DNA from: Reyranella sp. | Lineage (GTDB): Bacteria; Pseudomonadota; Alphaproteobacteria; Reyranellales; Reyranellaceae | DNA length: 47,793 bases | Direction of reading: 5' to 3' | Assembly (NCBI GenBank): GCA_019745575.1 | Contig: JAIETA010000051.1 | Coordinates: 1 to 47,793 of the forward strand | Shown here: piece by piece, positions 18,780 through 29,891 of the stretch | Position numbering within the stretch: position 1 is the stretch's first letter | Layout of the letters: every line of letters starts with the position of its first letter | Program-made: the position numbers and the translations under genes | The notes under the pieces: generated by a model | Databases searched by the model: none | What the model saw: the letters and a program-made list of their open reading frames with translations, nothing else | Told to the model about the DNA's origin: nothing

Positions 18780-19145
18780 ATGGAAGATCTTCTTAGGGAA
18801 TACCTTCCGATCCTGATCTTCCTCGGCCTCGCGTTTGTCCTGGTTTGCGCGATGCTCGGCGGTTCCTACCTGATCGCCCGTCAGAACCCCAATTCCGAGA
18901 AGCTTTCGCCTTTCGAATGCGGCTTCGCTCCGTTCGACGACGCGCGCGGCAAGTTCGACGTGCGCTTCTATCTGGTGGCCATCCTGTTCATCATCTTCGA
19001 CCTCGAAGTGGCATTCCTGTTCCCTTGGGCGGTGGCGCTGGGCGACATTGGCTTGTTCGGCTTCTGGTCGATGATGCTGTTCCTCGGCATTTTGACCGTT
19101 GGATTCATCTACGAGTGGCGCAAGGGAGCTTTGGAATGGGAGTAG
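18780..19145 (+). CDS. nuoA: NADH-quinone oxidoreductase subunit A
   Basis: A 121-residue inner-membrane subunit of complex I with three predicted helices (about residues 8-30, 64-84, 92-112). The conserved quinone-site loop [22 protein letters not shown] lies between helices 1 and 2. The ATG at 18780 was chosen over an earlier in-frame ATG (18759) because it gives the usual N terminus [11 protein letters not shown]. First of 14 nuo genes; it overlaps nuoB by 10 bases, suggesting coupled translation. Confidence 0.97.
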   Translation: MEDLLREYLPILIFLGLAFVLVCAMLGGSYLIARQNPNSEKLSPFECGFAPFDDARGKFDVRFYLVAILFIIFDLEVAFLFPWAVALGDIGLFGFWSMMLFLGILTVGFIYEWRKGALEWE

Positions 19146-19669
19146 TGTCCCCGCCCAAGCCGGATGCCGCCGCCGAAGCGGCACTGTCGCGGGCTTTGAA
19201 CGACGAGCTGGCCGACAAGGGCTTCGTCGTGGCGCAGTTCGACAAGCTTGTCACCTGGGCCCGGACCGGCTCGATGTGGGGGCTGACGTTCGGGCTCGCC
19301 TGCTGCGGCGTGGAAATGATCCATGCCTGGATGAGCCGCTACGATCTCGATCGTTTCGGCTTTGCCCCGATGCCGAGCCCGCGTAGCGCCGATGTCATGA
19401 TCGTCGCCGGCACACTCACCAACAAGATGGCGCCGGCGTTGCGCAAGGTCTACGACCAGATGGCCGAGCCGCGCTACGTGATCTCGATGGGCTCCTGCGC
19501 CAACGGCGGCGGCTACTATCACTACAGCTATTCGGTCGTGCGCGGCTGCGACCGGATCGTTCCGGTGGACGTCTATGTGCCGGGCTGTCCGCCCACGGCG
19601 GAGGCGTTGCTCTACGGCATCCTTCAGCTGCAGAAGAAGGTCCGCCGGACCGGGACGCTGGTGCGTTGA
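19136..19669 (+). CDS. nuoB: NADH-quinone oxidoreductase subunit B
   Basis: A 177-residue peripheral-arm subunit carrying iron-sulfur cluster N2, the last electron donor to quinone. The ligands are Cys56 and Cys57 (GLACCGVEM), Cys121 (GSCANGG) and Cys151 (PGCPP). The ATG at 19136 lies inside the end of nuoA with GGGAG upstream. Its stop overlaps the start of nuoC (TGATG). Confidence 0.98.
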   Translation: MGVVSPPKPDAAAEAALSRALNDELADKGFVVAQFDKLVTWARTGSMWGLTFGLACCGVEMIHAWMSRYDLDRFGFAPMPSPRSADVMIVAGTLTNKMAPALRKVYDQMAEPRYVISMGSCANGGGYYHYSYSVVRGCDRIVPVDVYVPGCPPTAEALLYGILQLQKKVRRTGTLVR

Positions 19670-20274
19670 TGGAAGGGCCGCTGACGGACCTCGGCGACCA
19701 TATCGCGCAGGCGACAGCCGGCAGCGTGACGCGTTGGCATGTTCGCCTCGGCGAGCTGATGCTGGAGACCCCCCCGGACAAGCTGATCGGCCTGCTGACG
19801 TTCCTGCGCGATGATCCCAAGTGCCTGTTCAAGCAGCTTATCGACATATGCGGCGTCGACTGGCCGGAGCGCGAGAAGCGCTTCGATGTCGTCTACAATC
19901 TCCTCAGCCTGCGGAACAATCAGCGCGTGCGGGTCAAGGTGGCGACCGACGAGACCACGCCGGTGCCGTCGGTGGCCGCCGTGTTCAGCGCTGCCGGCTG
20001 GTTCGAGCGCGAGACCTACGATCTCTACGGTGTGTGGTTCTCCGATCACCCCGATCTCAGGCGAATCCTCACCGACTACGGTTTCGAGGGACACCCGCTG
20101 CGCAAGGACTTCCCACTGACAGGCTTTGTCGAACTGCGCTGGGACGACGTCCAGCAACGTGTCGTCTACGAGCCGGTGAAGCTCGCACAGGAATTCCGCC
20201 GCTTCGACTTTCTGAGCCCGTGGGAGGGTGCGCATCAGGTGTTGCCCGGCGACGAGAAGGCCAAGGCGAGCTGA
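19669..20274 (+). CDS. nuoC: NADH-quinone oxidoreductase subunit C
   Basis: A 201-residue hydrophilic subunit (30-kDa type) of the quinone-binding module. The signature [20 protein letters not shown] and then [17 protein letters not shown] is complete. It is separate from NuoD, unlike the fused NuoCD of E. coli, as is normal in alphaproteobacteria. The ATG at 19669 shares one base with the nuoB stop codon. Confidence 0.97.
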   Translation: MEGPLTDLGDHIAQATAGSVTRWHVRLGELMLETPPDKLIGLLTFLRDDPKCLFKQLIDICGVDWPEREKRFDVVYNLLSLRNNQRVRVKVATDETTPVPSVAAVFSAAGWFERETYDLYGVWFSDHPDLRRILTDYGFEGHPLRKDFPLTGFVELRWDDVQQRVVYEPVKLAQEFRRFDFLSPWEGAHQVLPGDEKAKAS

Positions 20275-20275
20275 C

Positions 20276-21460
20276 ATGTCCGACGTCGAGATCAAGACCC
20301 TGACGATGAATTTCGGGCCACAGCATCCGGCGGCCCACGGCGTGCTTCGGCTGGTCGTCGAGATGGACGGCGAGATCGTCGAGCGGTGCGACCCTCATAT
20401 CGGCCTTCTGCATCGCGGCACCGAAAAGTTGATCGAGTACAAGAGCTATCTCCAGGCGGTGCCGTACTTCGATCGCCTCGACTACGTTTCGCCGATGAGC
20501 CAGGAGCACGCCTATGCGCTGGCAGTCGAAAAGCTTCTCGGCATCACCGCGCCGGAACGCGGCCAGTACATCCGCGTTCTGTTCGCCGAGATCACGCGCA
20601 TCCTGAACCACCTCCTGAACGTCACCACGTTCGCCATGGATACCGGCGCCCTCACGCCGCCGCTCTGGGGCTTCGAGCAGCGCGAGCTGCTGATGGAGTA
20701 CTACGAGCAGGTGAGCGGCTCGCGCATGCACGCGGCCTACTTCCGGCCGGGCGGCGTTCACCAGGATCTGCCGACCGGCATGCTCGACTCGATGGATGGC
20801 TGGATCAAGCAGTTCGGGCCGTTCCTCAAGGACATCGAAAAGCTGCTGAACGACAATCGCATCTTCCGGCAGCGCACGGTCGACATCGGCGTCGTCTCCC
20901 GCGAACAGGCGCTGGACTGGGGATTTTCCGGACCTCTGATCCGGGCGTCGGGGATCCCCTGGGATTTGCGCAAGTCTCAACCCTACGATGTCTACGATCG
21001 TATGGAGTTCGACATTCCGCTCGGCAAGACCGGCGATTGCTTTGCGCGGTACCTCGTGCGGATCGAGGAGATGTACCAGAGCGTGCGCATCATGGAGCAG
21101 TGCATCACGGCGTTGCGCAAGGTCGGCGGCCCGGTGCGTGTCGACGACCGAAAGATCTCGCCGCCCCGCCGCGGCGAGATGAAGGATTCGATGGAGGCGC
21201 TGATCCATCACTTCAAGCTCTACACGGAGGGCTACAAGGTGCCGGCGGGCGAAACCTATACGGCAGTCGAGGCGCCAAAAGGGGAGTTCGGCGTCTACCT
21301 GGTCGCCGACGGCACCAACAAGCCATACCGCTGCAAGATTCGGGCGCCAGGATTCCCGCACCTGCAGGCGCTCGAGATGATGACGAAGGGTCACCAGCTC
21401 GCCGACATGTCGGCGAACATTGGCTCGCTCGACATCGTGTTCGGCGAGATCGACCGCTAG
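20276..21460 (+). CDS. nuoD: NADH-quinone oxidoreductase subunit D
   Basis: A 394-residue 49-kDa-type subunit that forms the quinone cavity with NuoB. It is related to the large subunit of NiFe hydrogenase but lacks the metal cysteines. [34 protein letters not shown] and the C-terminal DIVFGEIDR ending are characteristic; the quinone-site His and Tyr regions ([27 protein letters not shown]) are intact. The ATG at 20276 is one base after the nuoC stop; upstream in-frame starts overlap nuoC. Confidence 0.98.
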   Translation: MSDVEIKTLTMNFGPQHPAAHGVLRLVVEMDGEIVERCDPHIGLLHRGTEKLIEYKSYLQAVPYFDRLDYVSPMSQEHAYALAVEKLLGITAPERGQYIRVLFAEITRILNHLLNVTTFAMDTGALTPPLWGFEQRELLMEYYEQVSGSRMHAAYFRPGGVHQDLPTGMLDSMDGWIKQFGPFLKDIEKLLNDNRIFRQRTVDIGVVSREQALDWGFSGPLIRASGIPWDLRKSQPYDVYDRMEFDIPLGKTGDCFARYLVRIEEMYQSVRIMEQCITALRKVGGPVRVDDRKISPPRRGEMKDSMEALIHHFKLYTEGYKVPAGETYTAVEAPKGEFGVYLVADGTNKPYRCKIRAPGFPHLQALEMMTKGHQLADMSANIGSLDIVFGEIDR

Positions 21461-21471
21461 GAGACGATGCG

Positions 21472-22053
21472 ATGGCGATGATCACCGCCGACCCCAAGGA
21501 CGTGCCGCACGTCGCGGCCTTCGCTTTCACGCCGGAGAACCTGGCGAAGGTGAAGGAACTCGTCTCGCACTATCCGCCGGGCCGTCAGGCGAGCGCTGTG
21601 ATCGGTGTGCTCGATCTCGCCCAGCGCCAGCAGGGCTGGCTGCCGAGGGTCGCAATGGACGAGGTGGCGAAGCTCCTCGATATGGCGCCGATCCGGGTCT
21701 ACGAGATCGCGACTTTTTATACGATGTTCCAGCTCAAGCCGCGGGGAAAGTACCTGCTGCAGGTCTGCACGACGACGCCGTGCTGGCTGCGCGGATCGGA
21801 GGCGGTGATGAAGGCTTGCCAGCAGGCCGCCGATGGCACGACCTTCAGCGTGCAGGAGGTCGAGTGTCTGGGCGGCTGCGTTAACGCGCCCGTCGTCCAG
21901 ATCAACGATGACTTCTACGAGGATCTCGACGAGGCCTCGATCACAAGGGTGCTCGACGCGTTCCGCCGTGGCGAGACGCCGAAGCCGGGCCCGCAGGTCG
22001 ACCGCCAGACGTCGGCGCCGATCGGCGGCGCCACCACGCTGAGAGGCGAGTAA
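21472..22053 (+). CDS. nuoE: NADH-quinone oxidoreductase subunit E
   Basis: A 193-residue thioredoxin-fold subunit of the NADH-oxidising module. It binds the 2Fe-2S cluster N1a through Cys99 and Cys104 (CTTTPC) and Cys132 and Cys136 (CLGGC). The start ATG at 21472 gives [10 protein letters not shown]; a second ATG two codons later is possible. A short Pro/Gly-rich tail ([17 protein letters not shown]) follows the fold, as in other alphaproteobacterial homologues. nuoF begins four bases after the stop. Confidence 0.97.
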   Translation: MAMITADPKDVPHVAAFAFTPENLAKVKELVSHYPPGRQASAVIGVLDLAQRQQGWLPRVAMDEVAKLLDMAPIRVYEIATFYTMFQLKPRGKYLLQVCTTTPCWLRGSEAVMKACQQAADGTTFSVQEVECLGGCVNAPVVQINDDFYEDLDEASITRVLDAFRRGETPKPGPQVDRQTSAPIGGATTLRGE

Positions 22054-22057
22054 GGCG

Positions 22058-23341
22058 ATGCTCAGCGACAAGGACCGCATTTTCACCAATCTGTACGGTG
22101 CGCATGACTGGCACCTGGCGGGCGCGCGGACGCGTGGCGCCTGGGACAACACCAAGGCGCTTCTCGACAAGGGACACGACGGCATCATCGACGAGATGAA
22201 GAAGTCCGGCCTGCGTGGCCGGGGCGGCGCGGGCTTCCCGACCGGGCTCAAGTGGTCGTTCATGCCCAAGGAAGTGAAGGACCGTCCGCACTATCTGGTC
22301 GTGAATGCCGACGAGTCGGAGCCGGGGACCTGCAAGGACCGCGACATCATGCGGCACGACCCGCACCTGTTCATCGAGGGCTGCCTGGTCGCGGGCTTCG
22401 CCATGCGCGCGCACGCCGGCTACATCTACGTCCGGGGCGAGTTCTACAACGAGGCGCAGCACCTCATTATTGCCATCCGTGAGGCCTACGATGCCGGCTT
22501 TCTCGGCAAGAACGCCTGCGGTTCGGGCTGGGACTTCGATCTCTACGTCCATCGCGGCGCCGGCGCCTACATCTGCGGTGAGGAGACGGCGCTGCTCGAA
22601 AGCCTCGAGGGCAAGAAGGGCATGCCGCGGCTGAAGCCGCCTTTTCCGGCCGGATCGGGTCTTTACGGCTGTCCGTCAACGGTGAACAACGTCGAGTCGA
22701 TTGCGGTGGCGCCCACCATCCTGCGCCGCGGTGCGGCGTGGTTTGCCGGAATCGGCCGGCCGAACAACACGGGCACAAAGCTGTTCTGCATCTCCGGCCA
22801 TGTGAACAAGCCGTGCAATGTCGAAGAGGAGATGGGCATCCCGCTGCGCGAACTGATCGACCGGCATGCCGGCGGCGTCCGCGGCGGCTGGGACAATCTG
22901 CTGGCGGTCATCCCGGGCGGCGCCTCGGTGCCGCTGCTGCCCAAGTCGATCTGCAACACCGTCCTGATGGATTTCGACTCGCTGCGCGACCAGAAGTCCG
23001 GCCTGGGCACGGCGGCGGTCATCGTCATGGACAAGTCGACCGATGTCGTGAAGGCCATCGCGCGACTCAGCTACTTCTACAAGCACGAGAGCTGCGGCCA
23101 GTGCACGCCGTGCCGGGAGGGCACGGGCTGGATGTGGCGTGTCATGGAACGCATGGTCACGGGCAATGCGCGGATCGAGGAGATCGACGCGCTGGAGGAC
23201 GTCACCAAGCAGGTGGAAGGCCACACGATCTGCGCGCTGGGCGACGCTGCGGCGTGGCCGATCCAGGGCCTGATCCGGCACTTCCGGCCCGAGATGGAGC
23301 GCCGCATTCGTGCGCGCACCGAAAAGCTGGCGGCCGAGTAG
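22058..23341 (+). CDS. nuoF: NADH-quinone oxidoreductase subunit F
   Basis: A 427-residue NADH-binding subunit. The FMN/NADH site motif [20 protein letters not shown] is near residue 50, and [16 protein letters not shown] and the [15 protein letters not shown] region follow. The 4Fe-4S cluster N3 is held by [12 protein letters not shown] (Cys346, Cys349, Cys352) and a later Cys in HTICALGDA. It takes hydride from NADH onto FMN and passes electrons to NuoE and NuoG. Confidence 0.98.
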   Translation: MLSDKDRIFTNLYGAHDWHLAGARTRGAWDNTKALLDKGHDGIIDEMKKSGLRGRGGAGFPTGLKWSFMPKEVKDRPHYLVVNADESEPGTCKDRDIMRHDPHLFIEGCLVAGFAMRAHAGYIYVRGEFYNEAQHLIIAIREAYDAGFLGKNACGSGWDFDLYVHRGAGAYICGEETALLESLEGKKGMPRLKPPFPAGSGLYGCPSTVNNVESIAVAPTILRRGAAWFAGIGRPNNTGTKLFCISGHVNKPCNVEEEMGIPLRELIDRHAGGVRGGWDNLLAVIPGGASVPLLPKSICNTVLMDFDSLRDQKSGLGTAAVIVMDKSTDVVKAIARLSYFYKHESCGQCTPCREGTGWMWRVMERMVTGNARIEEIDALEDVTKQVEGHTICALGDAAAWPIQGLIRHFRPEMERRIRARTEKLAAE

Positions 23342-23359
23342 GCGGGCGGGGAGCAGGCA

Positions 23360-25408
23360 ATGCCCAAGATGAAGATCGACGGCGTCGAGATCGAGGTGCC
23401 CGCCGGCATCACGGTCCTCCAGGCTTGTGAGTTGGCGGGCGTGGAGATTCCGCGCTTCTGCTATCACGAGCGCCTGTCGATCGCAGGCAACTGCCGCATG
23501 TGCCTGGTCGAGCAGGAAAAGGCGCCCAAGCCGATCGCCTCGTGCGCCATGCCGGTCATGGACAACATGGTCATCCACACCAACACCCCGCTCGTGCAGA
23601 AGGCACGAAAGGGCGTGATGGAATTCCTGCTGATCAACCACCCCCTGGACTGCCCGATCTGCGACCAGGGCGGCGAGTGCGATCTGCAGGACCAGGCGAT
23701 GGGCTATGGCTTCGATCGCAGTCGCTACCACGAGAACAAGCGCGCCGTTCCGGATAAGGAGCTTGGGCCGCTGGTCAAGACGTCGATGAATCGCTGCATA
23801 CACTGCACGCGCTGCATCCGTTTCGCCACCGAAGTGGCGGGAGTTGAGGAACTGGGAGCGACCGGCCGCGGCGAGAGCATGGAAGTCACGACCTACGTCG
23901 AACACGCCCTCAGCACCGAGCTTGCCGGCAATCTGGTCGACCTCTGTCCGGTCGGTGCCCTGACGTCGAAGCCTTACGCCTTTGAGGCGCGGTCTTGGGA
24001 GCTCTCGAAAACCGAGTCGATTGACGTGATGGACGCTCTCGGGGCCAGCATCCGAATCGACACGCGGGGCGCCCAGGTCATGCGCGTGTTGCCGCGCCTC
24101 AACGAAGACGTGAACGAGGAATGGATATCGGACAAGACACGTCATGCCATCGACGGGTTGCGCCATCAGCGCCTCGATCGTCCCTATGTCCGAAGCGGCG
24201 GCAAGCTCGTCGCCGCCACCTGGGACGAGGCCTTCGGTGCCATCGCGAGACGCCTGAAGGGGCTTGATGGCAGCAAGATTGCGGCGATCGCCGGGGATCA
24301 ATGCGACGCCGAGTCCATGGTGGCGCTAAAAGACCTGATGGCGTCACTCGGCTCCGTCAATATCGATTGCCGGCAGGATGGGGCCAAACTCGAGGCCGCA
24401 GTGCGCGGGGGATACATTTTCAATCCAGGTATCAGGGGCATCGATTCCGCCGACGCAATCCTTCTGGTCGGCAGCAACCCCCGCTGGGAGTCGACGGTCC
24501 TGAACGCGCGCCTGCGCAAGCGCTATCTGGCCGGTGCCGGTGCCATCGCCAGCATTGGGCCGGCCGTCGATCTGACCTATCCCGTCGAACGGCTCGGCGC
24601 CGGGCCAACAACACTGCGCGACCTTGCAGAAGGCAAACTGAGCTTCTTCGGGAAGCTCAAGGCCGCCAAGCATCCGCTGATCATCGTCGGCATGGGGGCG
24701 CTGGCCCGCGAGGATGGGGCGGCGGTGCTGGCGCTGGCCCGCGATCTTGCCGTGGCGGTGAATGCAGTTCGCGACGACTGGAATGGTTTTGCCGTTCTGC
24801 ATACGGCTGCGGCACGTGTCGGCGGCCTCGACCTGGGCCTTGTGCCGGGGGCCGGCGGACGCGACACGGCCGGTATCCTTGAGGGGTGCAGCAGCCGTGA
24901 GATCGAGTTGGTCTATCTGCTGGCGGCCGATGAGATCGATATGAAGCGCCTCGGCAAGGCGTTTGTGATCTATCAGGGCCACCATGGCGATGCCGGCGCC
25001 CATCGCGCCGACGTCATCTTGCCGGGGGCCGCCTACACCGAGAAACCTGGGACCTATGTAAACACTGAAGGCCGGGTCCAGCTTGGCCAGCGCGCGGGCT
25101 TCCCGCCGGGTGATGCTCGTGAGGATTGGGCGATCCTTCGGGCCCTTTCTGAGCAGCTGGGCAACGCCTTGCCTTACGACACGCTTGACCAGGTCCGCGC
25201 ACGGCTGGTGGCGGTGAACCGGTCCTTTGCAGCCCTCGATCAGCAGGCGCCCGGCGCATGGGCCAACTTCGGCAAGGCCGGCCTCGTTGCCGAGGCGCCG
25301 TTCGTCTCGCCGGTTGCGAATTTCTACATGACCTGTCCAATCAGCCGTGCGTCCAAGACGATGGCCGACTGTACGGCCTCACGTGCCCAGCTCATGGCGG
25401 CGGAGTAG
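23360..25408 (+). CDS. nuoG: NADH-quinone oxidoreductase subunit G
   Basis: A 682-residue iron-sulfur subunit. The N-terminal ferredoxin domain has Cys34, Cys45, Cys48 and Cys62 for 2Fe-2S N1b. Next is a His-coordinated 4Fe-4S site (HPLDCPICDQGGEC, Cys98/101/107). Then CIHCTRC (Cys146/149/152) and Cys196 hold another cluster. The C-terminal two thirds is a molybdopterin-oxidoreductase-like domain without cofactor function in complex I. Length is typical for alphaproteobacteria and shorter than E. coli NuoG. nuoH starts three bases after the stop. Confidence 0.97.
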   Translation: MPKMKIDGVEIEVPAGITVLQACELAGVEIPRFCYHERLSIAGNCRMCLVEQEKAPKPIASCAMPVMDNMVIHTNTPLVQKARKGVMEFLLINHPLDCPICDQGGECDLQDQAMGYGFDRSRYHENKRAVPDKELGPLVKTSMNRCIHCTRCIRFATEVAGVEELGATGRGESMEVTTYVEHALSTELAGNLVDLCPVGALTSKPYAFEARSWELSKTESIDVMDALGASIRIDTRGAQVMRVLPRLNEDVNEEWISDKTRHAIDGLRHQRLDRPYVRSGGKLVAATWDEAFGAIARRLKGLDGSKIAAIAGDQCDAESMVALKDLMASLGSVNIDCRQDGAKLEAAVRGGYIFNPGIRGIDSADAILLVGSNPRWESTVLNARLRKRYLAGAGAIASIGPAVDLTYPVERLGAGPTTLRDLAEGKLSFFGKLKAAKHPLIIVGMGALAREDGAAVLALARDLAVAVNAVRDDWNGFAVLHTAAARVGGLDLGLVPGAGGRDTAGILEGCSSREIELVYLLAADEIDMKRLGKAFVIYQGHHGDAGAHRADVILPGAAYTEKPGTYVNTEGRVQLGQRAGFPPGDAREDWAILRALSEQLGNALPYDTLDQVRARLVAVNRSFAALDQQAPGAWANFGKAGLVAEAPFVSPVANFYMTCPISRASKTMADCTASRAQLMAAE

Positions 25409-25411
25409 GGC

Positions 25412-26449
25412 ATGGTCGCCGACCTGATCGCCTTCTTCACAACGCACTGGCTGGGGCAGGGGCTGGTCATCCTTGCCCAGTGTCTGGCCGTTACGGTGCC
25501 GCTGCTGGTTGCGGTTGCCTACATGACCTATGTCGACCGCAAGGTCTGGGCATCCATTCAGCTTCGGCGAGGCCCCAATGTGGTCGGACCGTTCGGTCTG
25601 CTGCAGCCTTTTGCCGACGGCTTGAAGCTCGTACTCAAGGAGACGATCATCCCGTCGAGTGCCAATGGCGTGCTGTTCGTGATTGCACCGATGATCGCCT
25701 TCATGACGGCATTGGTGGCATGGGCGGTCGTGCCGTTTGACGATGGCTGGGTGATCGCCGACATCAACGTTGGCATCCTCTATCTCTTTGCGATCTCGTC
25801 GCTCGGCGTTTACGGCATCATCATCGCCGGCTGGGCGTCAAACTCGAAGTATGCTTTCCTCGGTGCTCTTCGTTCGGCGGCTCAGATGGTGTCGTACGAG
25901 GTCTCGATCGGGTTCGTCCTGATCACCGTGCTGCTCTGCGTCGGTTCGCTCAATCTCTCGCAGGTCGTGCTGGCCCAGTCGGGTTGGTTCTGGAATTGGT
26001 TCTTCCTGCCGCTGCTGCCGATGTTCGTGATCTTCTTCGTGTCGGCGCTGGCGGAGACCAATCGCACCCCGTTCGATCTTCCGATGTCCGAAGCCGAGCT
26101 GGTGGCGGGCTTCCACACCGAATACTCGGCGATGACGTTCGGCCTGTTCTTCCTTGGCGAGTACGCCAACATGATCCTGCTGTCGGCGTTGGGCGCGGTG
26201 CTGTTCCTGGGCGGCTGGATGTCGCCGATCCCGTACGCGCCTTTCACATGGGTGCCCGGCGTCGTCTGGTTCGCCCTCAAAATCGCCTTTCTGCTGTTCG
26301 TGTTCAGCTGGACCAAGGGGACGCTCCCCCGTTACCGCTACGATCAGCTCATGCGGCTGGGCTGGAAGGTTTTCCTCCCCGTCTCGCTGGGCTGGGTCGT
26401 CCTCACAGCCGCCGTGCTGCAGTTCGGCGGCTGGGTCCCGAAGCTTTAG
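25412..26449 (+). CDS. nuoH: NADH-quinone oxidoreductase subunit H
   Basis: A 345-residue integral membrane subunit with eight expected helices that links the quinone site to the proton-pumping arm. [19 protein letters not shown] and [16 protein letters not shown] are the ND1 signature near the N terminus. [20 protein letters not shown] then AGFHTEYS is the conserved acidic loop facing the quinone channel. It lies between nuoG and nuoI with tight spacing on both sides. Confidence 0.98.
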   Translation: MVADLIAFFTTHWLGQGLVILAQCLAVTVPLLVAVAYMTYVDRKVWASIQLRRGPNVVGPFGLLQPFADGLKLVLKETIIPSSANGVLFVIAPMIAFMTALVAWAVVPFDDGWVIADINVGILYLFAISSLGVYGIIIAGWASNSKYAFLGALRSAAQMVSYEVSIGFVLITVLLCVGSLNLSQVVLAQSGWFWNWFFLPLLPMFVIFFVSALAETNRTPFDLPMSEAELVAGFHTEYSAMTFGLFFLGEYANMILLSALGAVLFLGGWMSPIPYAPFTWVPGVVWFALKIAFLLFVFSWTKGTLPRYRYDQLMRLGWKVFLPVSLGWVVLTAAVLQFGGWVPKL

Positions 26450-26461
26450 GGAGAACGCACC

Positions 26462-26950
26462 ATGGCCTCTCTCGACCGCACCGCACGTGCCTTCCTGCTC
26501 ACTGAGCTGGTGACCGGCTTCGCCCTCACCCTGAAGTACATGTTCAAGCCCAAGGTGACGGTGAACTATCCCTATGAGAAGGGGCCGCTCAGCCCGCGGT
26601 TTCGCGGCGAGCATGCGCTGCGCCGCTACCCCAACGGCGAGGAACGCTGCATCGCCTGCAAGCTCTGCGAAGCGATCTGCCCGGCCCAGGCCATCACCAT
26701 CGAAGCAGAGCCACGCGACGATGGTAGTCGCCGCACGACGCGTTACGACATCGACATGACGAAGTGTATTTACTGCGGCTTCTGCCAGGAGGCCTGTCCG
26801 GTCGATGCAATCGTCGAAGGGCCGAACTTCGAGTTCGCTACCGAGACACGCGAGGAGCTGATGTACAACAAAGACAAGCTGCTTGCGAACGGCGATCGCT
26901 GGGAAAGCCTGATTGCGGCCAACCTTCACGCTGACGCGTCATATCGCTGA
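26462..26950 (+). CDS. nuoI: NADH-quinone oxidoreductase subunit I
   Basis: A 162-residue ferredoxin-like subunit with two 4Fe-4S clusters (N6a, N6b). The ligands are [12 protein letters not shown] (Cys63, 66, 69, 73) and [12 protein letters not shown] (Cys102, 105, 108, 112). The N-terminal amphipathic stretch ([20 protein letters not shown]) anchors it to the membrane arm. It passes electrons from NuoG to the N2 cluster in NuoB. Confidence 0.98.
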   Translation: MASLDRTARAFLLTELVTGFALTLKYMFKPKVTVNYPYEKGPLSPRFRGEHALRRYPNGEERCIACKLCEAICPAQAITIEAEPRDDGSRRTTRYDIDMTKCIYCGFCQEACPVDAIVEGPNFEFATETREELMYNKDKLLANGDRWESLIAANLHADASYR

Positions 26951-26975
26951 GCCGGACGTCGGGGAGGGGGAGAAC

Positions 26976-27593
26976 ATGTTGCTTCAGGCTTTGGCCTTCT
27001 ACGTCTTCGCGGCCGTAACGGTCGCGTCGGCCGCGATGGTCGTGGTCTCGCGCAACCCTGTCTACTCGGTGTTGTTCCTGATCCTGGCCTTCTTCAATGC
27101 CGCGGCGCTTTTTGTCCTGATCGGTGCCGAGTTCATCGCGATGATCCTGGTCATCGTCTATGTCGGAGCTGTCGCGGTCCTGTTCCTGTTCGTCGTGATG
27201 ATGCTCGACATCAACCTCACCGAGCTGCGCGAAGGTTTCCTGAAGTACCTTCCGGTCGGCGCCATGATCGGCATTGTCCTTCTGGCCGAGATCCTGCTCG
27301 CGCTTGGCATTCTCGGCGCCGGCTCGGCTACGATGTCGGGACTCAATGCGCATGGCGCGCAGGTGATGGCCGTCGACAACACACGCGCGATCGGCCGGGT
27401 TCTCTACACCCAGTACTTCTATCTCTTCCAGGTGGCGGGCCTGGTCCTGCTGGTCGCCATGATCGGCGCCATCGTGTTGACGCTGCGTAGCCGCCCCGGC
27501 GTTCGGCGCCAGAAAGTAGGCGACCAGATCAACCGGACCAAGGATCAGGCAATGACCGTGGTCAAGGTGCCGACGCGGGGAGGCGTGTCGTGA
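26976..27593 (+). CDS. nuoJ: NADH-quinone oxidoreductase subunit J
   Basis: A 205-residue membrane subunit (ND6 type) with five predicted helices. The key helix segment [20 protein letters not shown], with its pi-bulge region, and [11 protein letters not shown] are present. The ATG at 26976 has a strong GGGGAGGGGGAG ribosome site; earlier in-frame codons overlap nuoI. Its stop TGA overlaps the nuoK GTG start (GTGA). Confidence 0.97.
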   Translation: MLLQALAFYVFAAVTVASAAMVVVSRNPVYSVLFLILAFFNAAALFVLIGAEFIAMILVIVYVGAVAVLFLFVVMMLDINLTELREGFLKYLPVGAMIGIVLLAEILLALGILGAGSATMSGLNAHGAQVMAVDNTRAIGRVLYTQYFYLFQVAGLVLLVAMIGAIVLTLRSRPGVRRQKVGDQINRTKDQAMTVVKVPTRGGVS

Positions 27594-27898
27594 CCATCGG
27601 TCTCGGGCACTACCTTACGGTCTCCTCGGTGCTGTTTACGCTCGGCATTCTGGGCATTTTTCTCAATCGCAAGAATGTCATCGTCATTCTGATGTGCGTC
27701 GAGCTGATGTTGCTGGCCGTGAACATCAACCTCGTGGCGTTTTCGGTGTTCCAGGGCAACATCGTTGGCCAGGTGTTTGCCATGCTGGTGCTGACCGTGG
27801 CCGCCGCCGAAGCGGCCATCGGCCTCGCCATCCTCGTGGTCTATTTCCGCAATCGCGGGACCATCGAGGTTGAAGACATCAACTCGATGAAGGGCTAG
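27590..27898 (+). CDS. nuoK: NADH-quinone oxidoreductase subunit K
   Basis: A 102-residue membrane subunit (ND4L type) with three helices. The conserved acidic residues of the proton pathway are in [16 protein letters not shown] and [15 protein letters not shown]. The start is GTG at 27590, four bases overlapping nuoJ. The stop is 15 bases before nuoL. Confidence 0.97.
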   Translation: MTIGLGHYLTVSSVLFTLGILGIFLNRKNVIVILMCVELMLLAVNINLVAFSVFQGNIVGQVFAMLVLTVAAAEAAIGLAILVVYFRNRGTIEVEDINSMKG

Positions 27899-27913
27899 GG
27901 GCGCGCACGCATC

Positions 27914-29887
27914 ATGGATCTTGCCGTCAAGCTCATCGTCTTCCTGCCTCTGGTCGCCGCGGCGATCGCCGGACTCTTCTGTCGGGTCATTGGCGACCGG
28001 CCGGCTCAGATCGTCACCTGCGCGGCTCTGCTCATCGCCGCGGCGCTGTCCGTTTTCGTGTTTGTCCGGATCGGCTTCGGCCCGGAGAGCGGCAAGCTGG
28101 TCGTGGTGAAGCTGTTCACCTGGATCGATTCGGGGACTTTCAACGTCGATTGGTCGTTGCGCGTCGACACGCTGACGGCGGTCATGCTGATTGTCGTTAC
28201 TGGCGTGTCGTCGATGGTGCACGTCTATTCGATCGGCTACATGGCCGAGGACACCAGCATCGCGCGCTTCATGGCCTACCTCAGCCTGTTCACCTTTTTT
28301 ATGCTGATGCTGGTGACGGCCGACAATCTCGTGCAACTGTTCTTCGGCTGGGAGGGGGTGGGCCTCGCCTCCTATCTGCTGATCGGATTCTGGTACGACA
28401 AGCCGTCGGCCAATGCCGCCGCCATGAAGGCCTTCATTGTCAATCGCGTCGGCGATTTCGGCTTCGCGCTGGGGATCTTCGCGGTCTGGATGCTGAGTGG
28501 ATCGGTCGGTTTCGCCGATATCTTCGCCAAGGGCCCGGAAATGGCCCAGATGCGCATCCAGTTCCTCGGCATGGATCTGCCGGCGCTCGAGACGGCCTGC
28601 CTGTTGCTGTTCGTGGGGGCCATGGGCAAGTCAGCGCAGCTGGGCCTGCACACTTGGCTGCCCGACGCCATGGAAGGCCCGACACCGGTGTCGGCACTGA
28701 TCCATGCTGCGACCATGGTGACGGCCGGCGTCTTCATGGTGTGCCGCCTGTCGCCGCTGTTCGAGCTGGCGCCCGTCGCTCTGCAGGTGGTGACACTGGT
28801 TGGCGCGGCGACGGCATTCTTTGCGGCCACTGTTGGCCTCACCCAGTTCGACATCAAGCGGGTCGTGGCCTACTCGACCTGTAGCCAGCTCGGCTACATG
28901 TTCTTCGCTTGCGGCGTCGGTGCCTACTCGGCAGCGATGTTTCATCTGATGACGCACGCCTTCTTCAAGGCGCTGTTGTTCCTGGGATCGGGCTCGGTCA
29001 TTCACTGCCTGCATCATGAGCAAGACATGCGGCAGATGGGTGGCGTGCGCGAGAAGGCACCCCAGACATTCGTCCTGATGTGGGTCGGTACGCTCGCGCT
29101 GTCAGGCATCGGTGTGCCGTTCATCCTGGGCCATGGTTTGGGATTTGCAGGCTTCTACTCCAAGGACATCATGCTGGAGGCGGCTTTCGGTGCTCATTCG
29201 ACGGTGGGCTTCATCGCCTTTTGGCTCGGTGTCATCGCGGCCTTCATGACGGCTTTTTATTCCACACGTCTGATGTTCATGACCTTCTACGGCAGGTATC
29301 GCGGCGACCATCACACCTGGGAGCATGCGCACGAGTCGCCGTCCGTCATGCTGATCCCGCTCTATGTGCTCGCCATCGGCGCGGCACTATCAGGCCTTGT
29401 GGCCTACGACTGGTTCGTCGGATACGACTGGAAGGCGTTCTGGGGGCAGTCGATCGCGGTCAAGTCCACCGAGGTGGCGTTGCATCACGCTCATGAAGTG
29501 CCAGTGTGGGTGAAGCTGCTGCCGCTGGTCATGGCAGTCTCGGGTATTGCGCTCAGCTACTACTTCTATGTCGTCAGGACGGAATTGCCGGCCCGCACGG
29601 TCAAGACGTTCCCGGGGTTGCACGCCTTGTTCTTCAACAAGTGGTACTTCGACGAACTCTATGATGCCGTCTTCGTTCGGCCGGCTTTGGCGATCGGGCG
29701 AGTTCTCTGGAAGAAGGGCGATGGCGCGGTGATCGATGGGCTCGGCCCCGACAACGTCGCCGCGCGAGCGCAGGACATGGCCGGCGTGCTGAGCCGGCTG
29801 CAGAGCGGCTACCTCTACCACTACGCTTTCGTCATGCTGCTGGGTGTCGCAGGGCTCGTCACCTACTTCATGCTGGCGGCGAGGTAG
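27914..29887 (+). CDS. nuoL: NADH-quinone oxidoreductase subunit L
   Basis: A 657-residue antiporter-like, proton-pumping membrane subunit (ND5 type) with about 16 helices and the long lateral helix at the C terminus. [20 protein letters not shown] contains the conserved Glu of the proton path. [20 protein letters not shown] then ATMVTAGVF and [16 protein letters not shown] carry the channel Lys/His residues. It is followed by nuoM four bases on. Confidence 0.98.
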   Translation: MDLAVKLIVFLPLVAAAIAGLFCRVIGDRPAQIVTCAALLIAAALSVFVFVRIGFGPESGKLVVVKLFTWIDSGTFNVDWSLRVDTLTAVMLIVVTGVSSMVHVYSIGYMAEDTSIARFMAYLSLFTFFMLMLVTADNLVQLFFGWEGVGLASYLLIGFWYDKPSANAAAMKAFIVNRVGDFGFALGIFAVWMLSGSVGFADIFAKGPEMAQMRIQFLGMDLPALETACLLLFVGAMGKSAQLGLHTWLPDAMEGPTPVSALIHAATMVTAGVFMVCRLSPLFELAPVALQVVTLVGAATAFFAATVGLTQFDIKRVVAYSTCSQLGYMFFACGVGAYSAAMFHLMTHAFFKALLFLGSGSVIHCLHHEQDMRQMGGVREKAPQTFVLMWVGTLALSGIGVPFILGHGLGFAGFYSKDIMLEAAFGAHSTVGFIAFWLGVIAAFMTAFYSTRLMFMTFYGRYRGDHHTWEHAHESPSVMLIPLYVLAIGAALSGLVAYDWFVGYDWKAFWGQSIAVKSTEVALHHAHEVPVWVKLLPLVMAVSGIALSYYFYVVRTELPARTVKTFPGLHALFFNKWYFDELYDAVFVRPALAIGRVLWKKGDGAVIDGLGPDNVAARAQDMAGVLSRLQSGYLYHYAFVMLLGVAGLVTYFMLAAR

Positions 29888-29891
29888 GTCC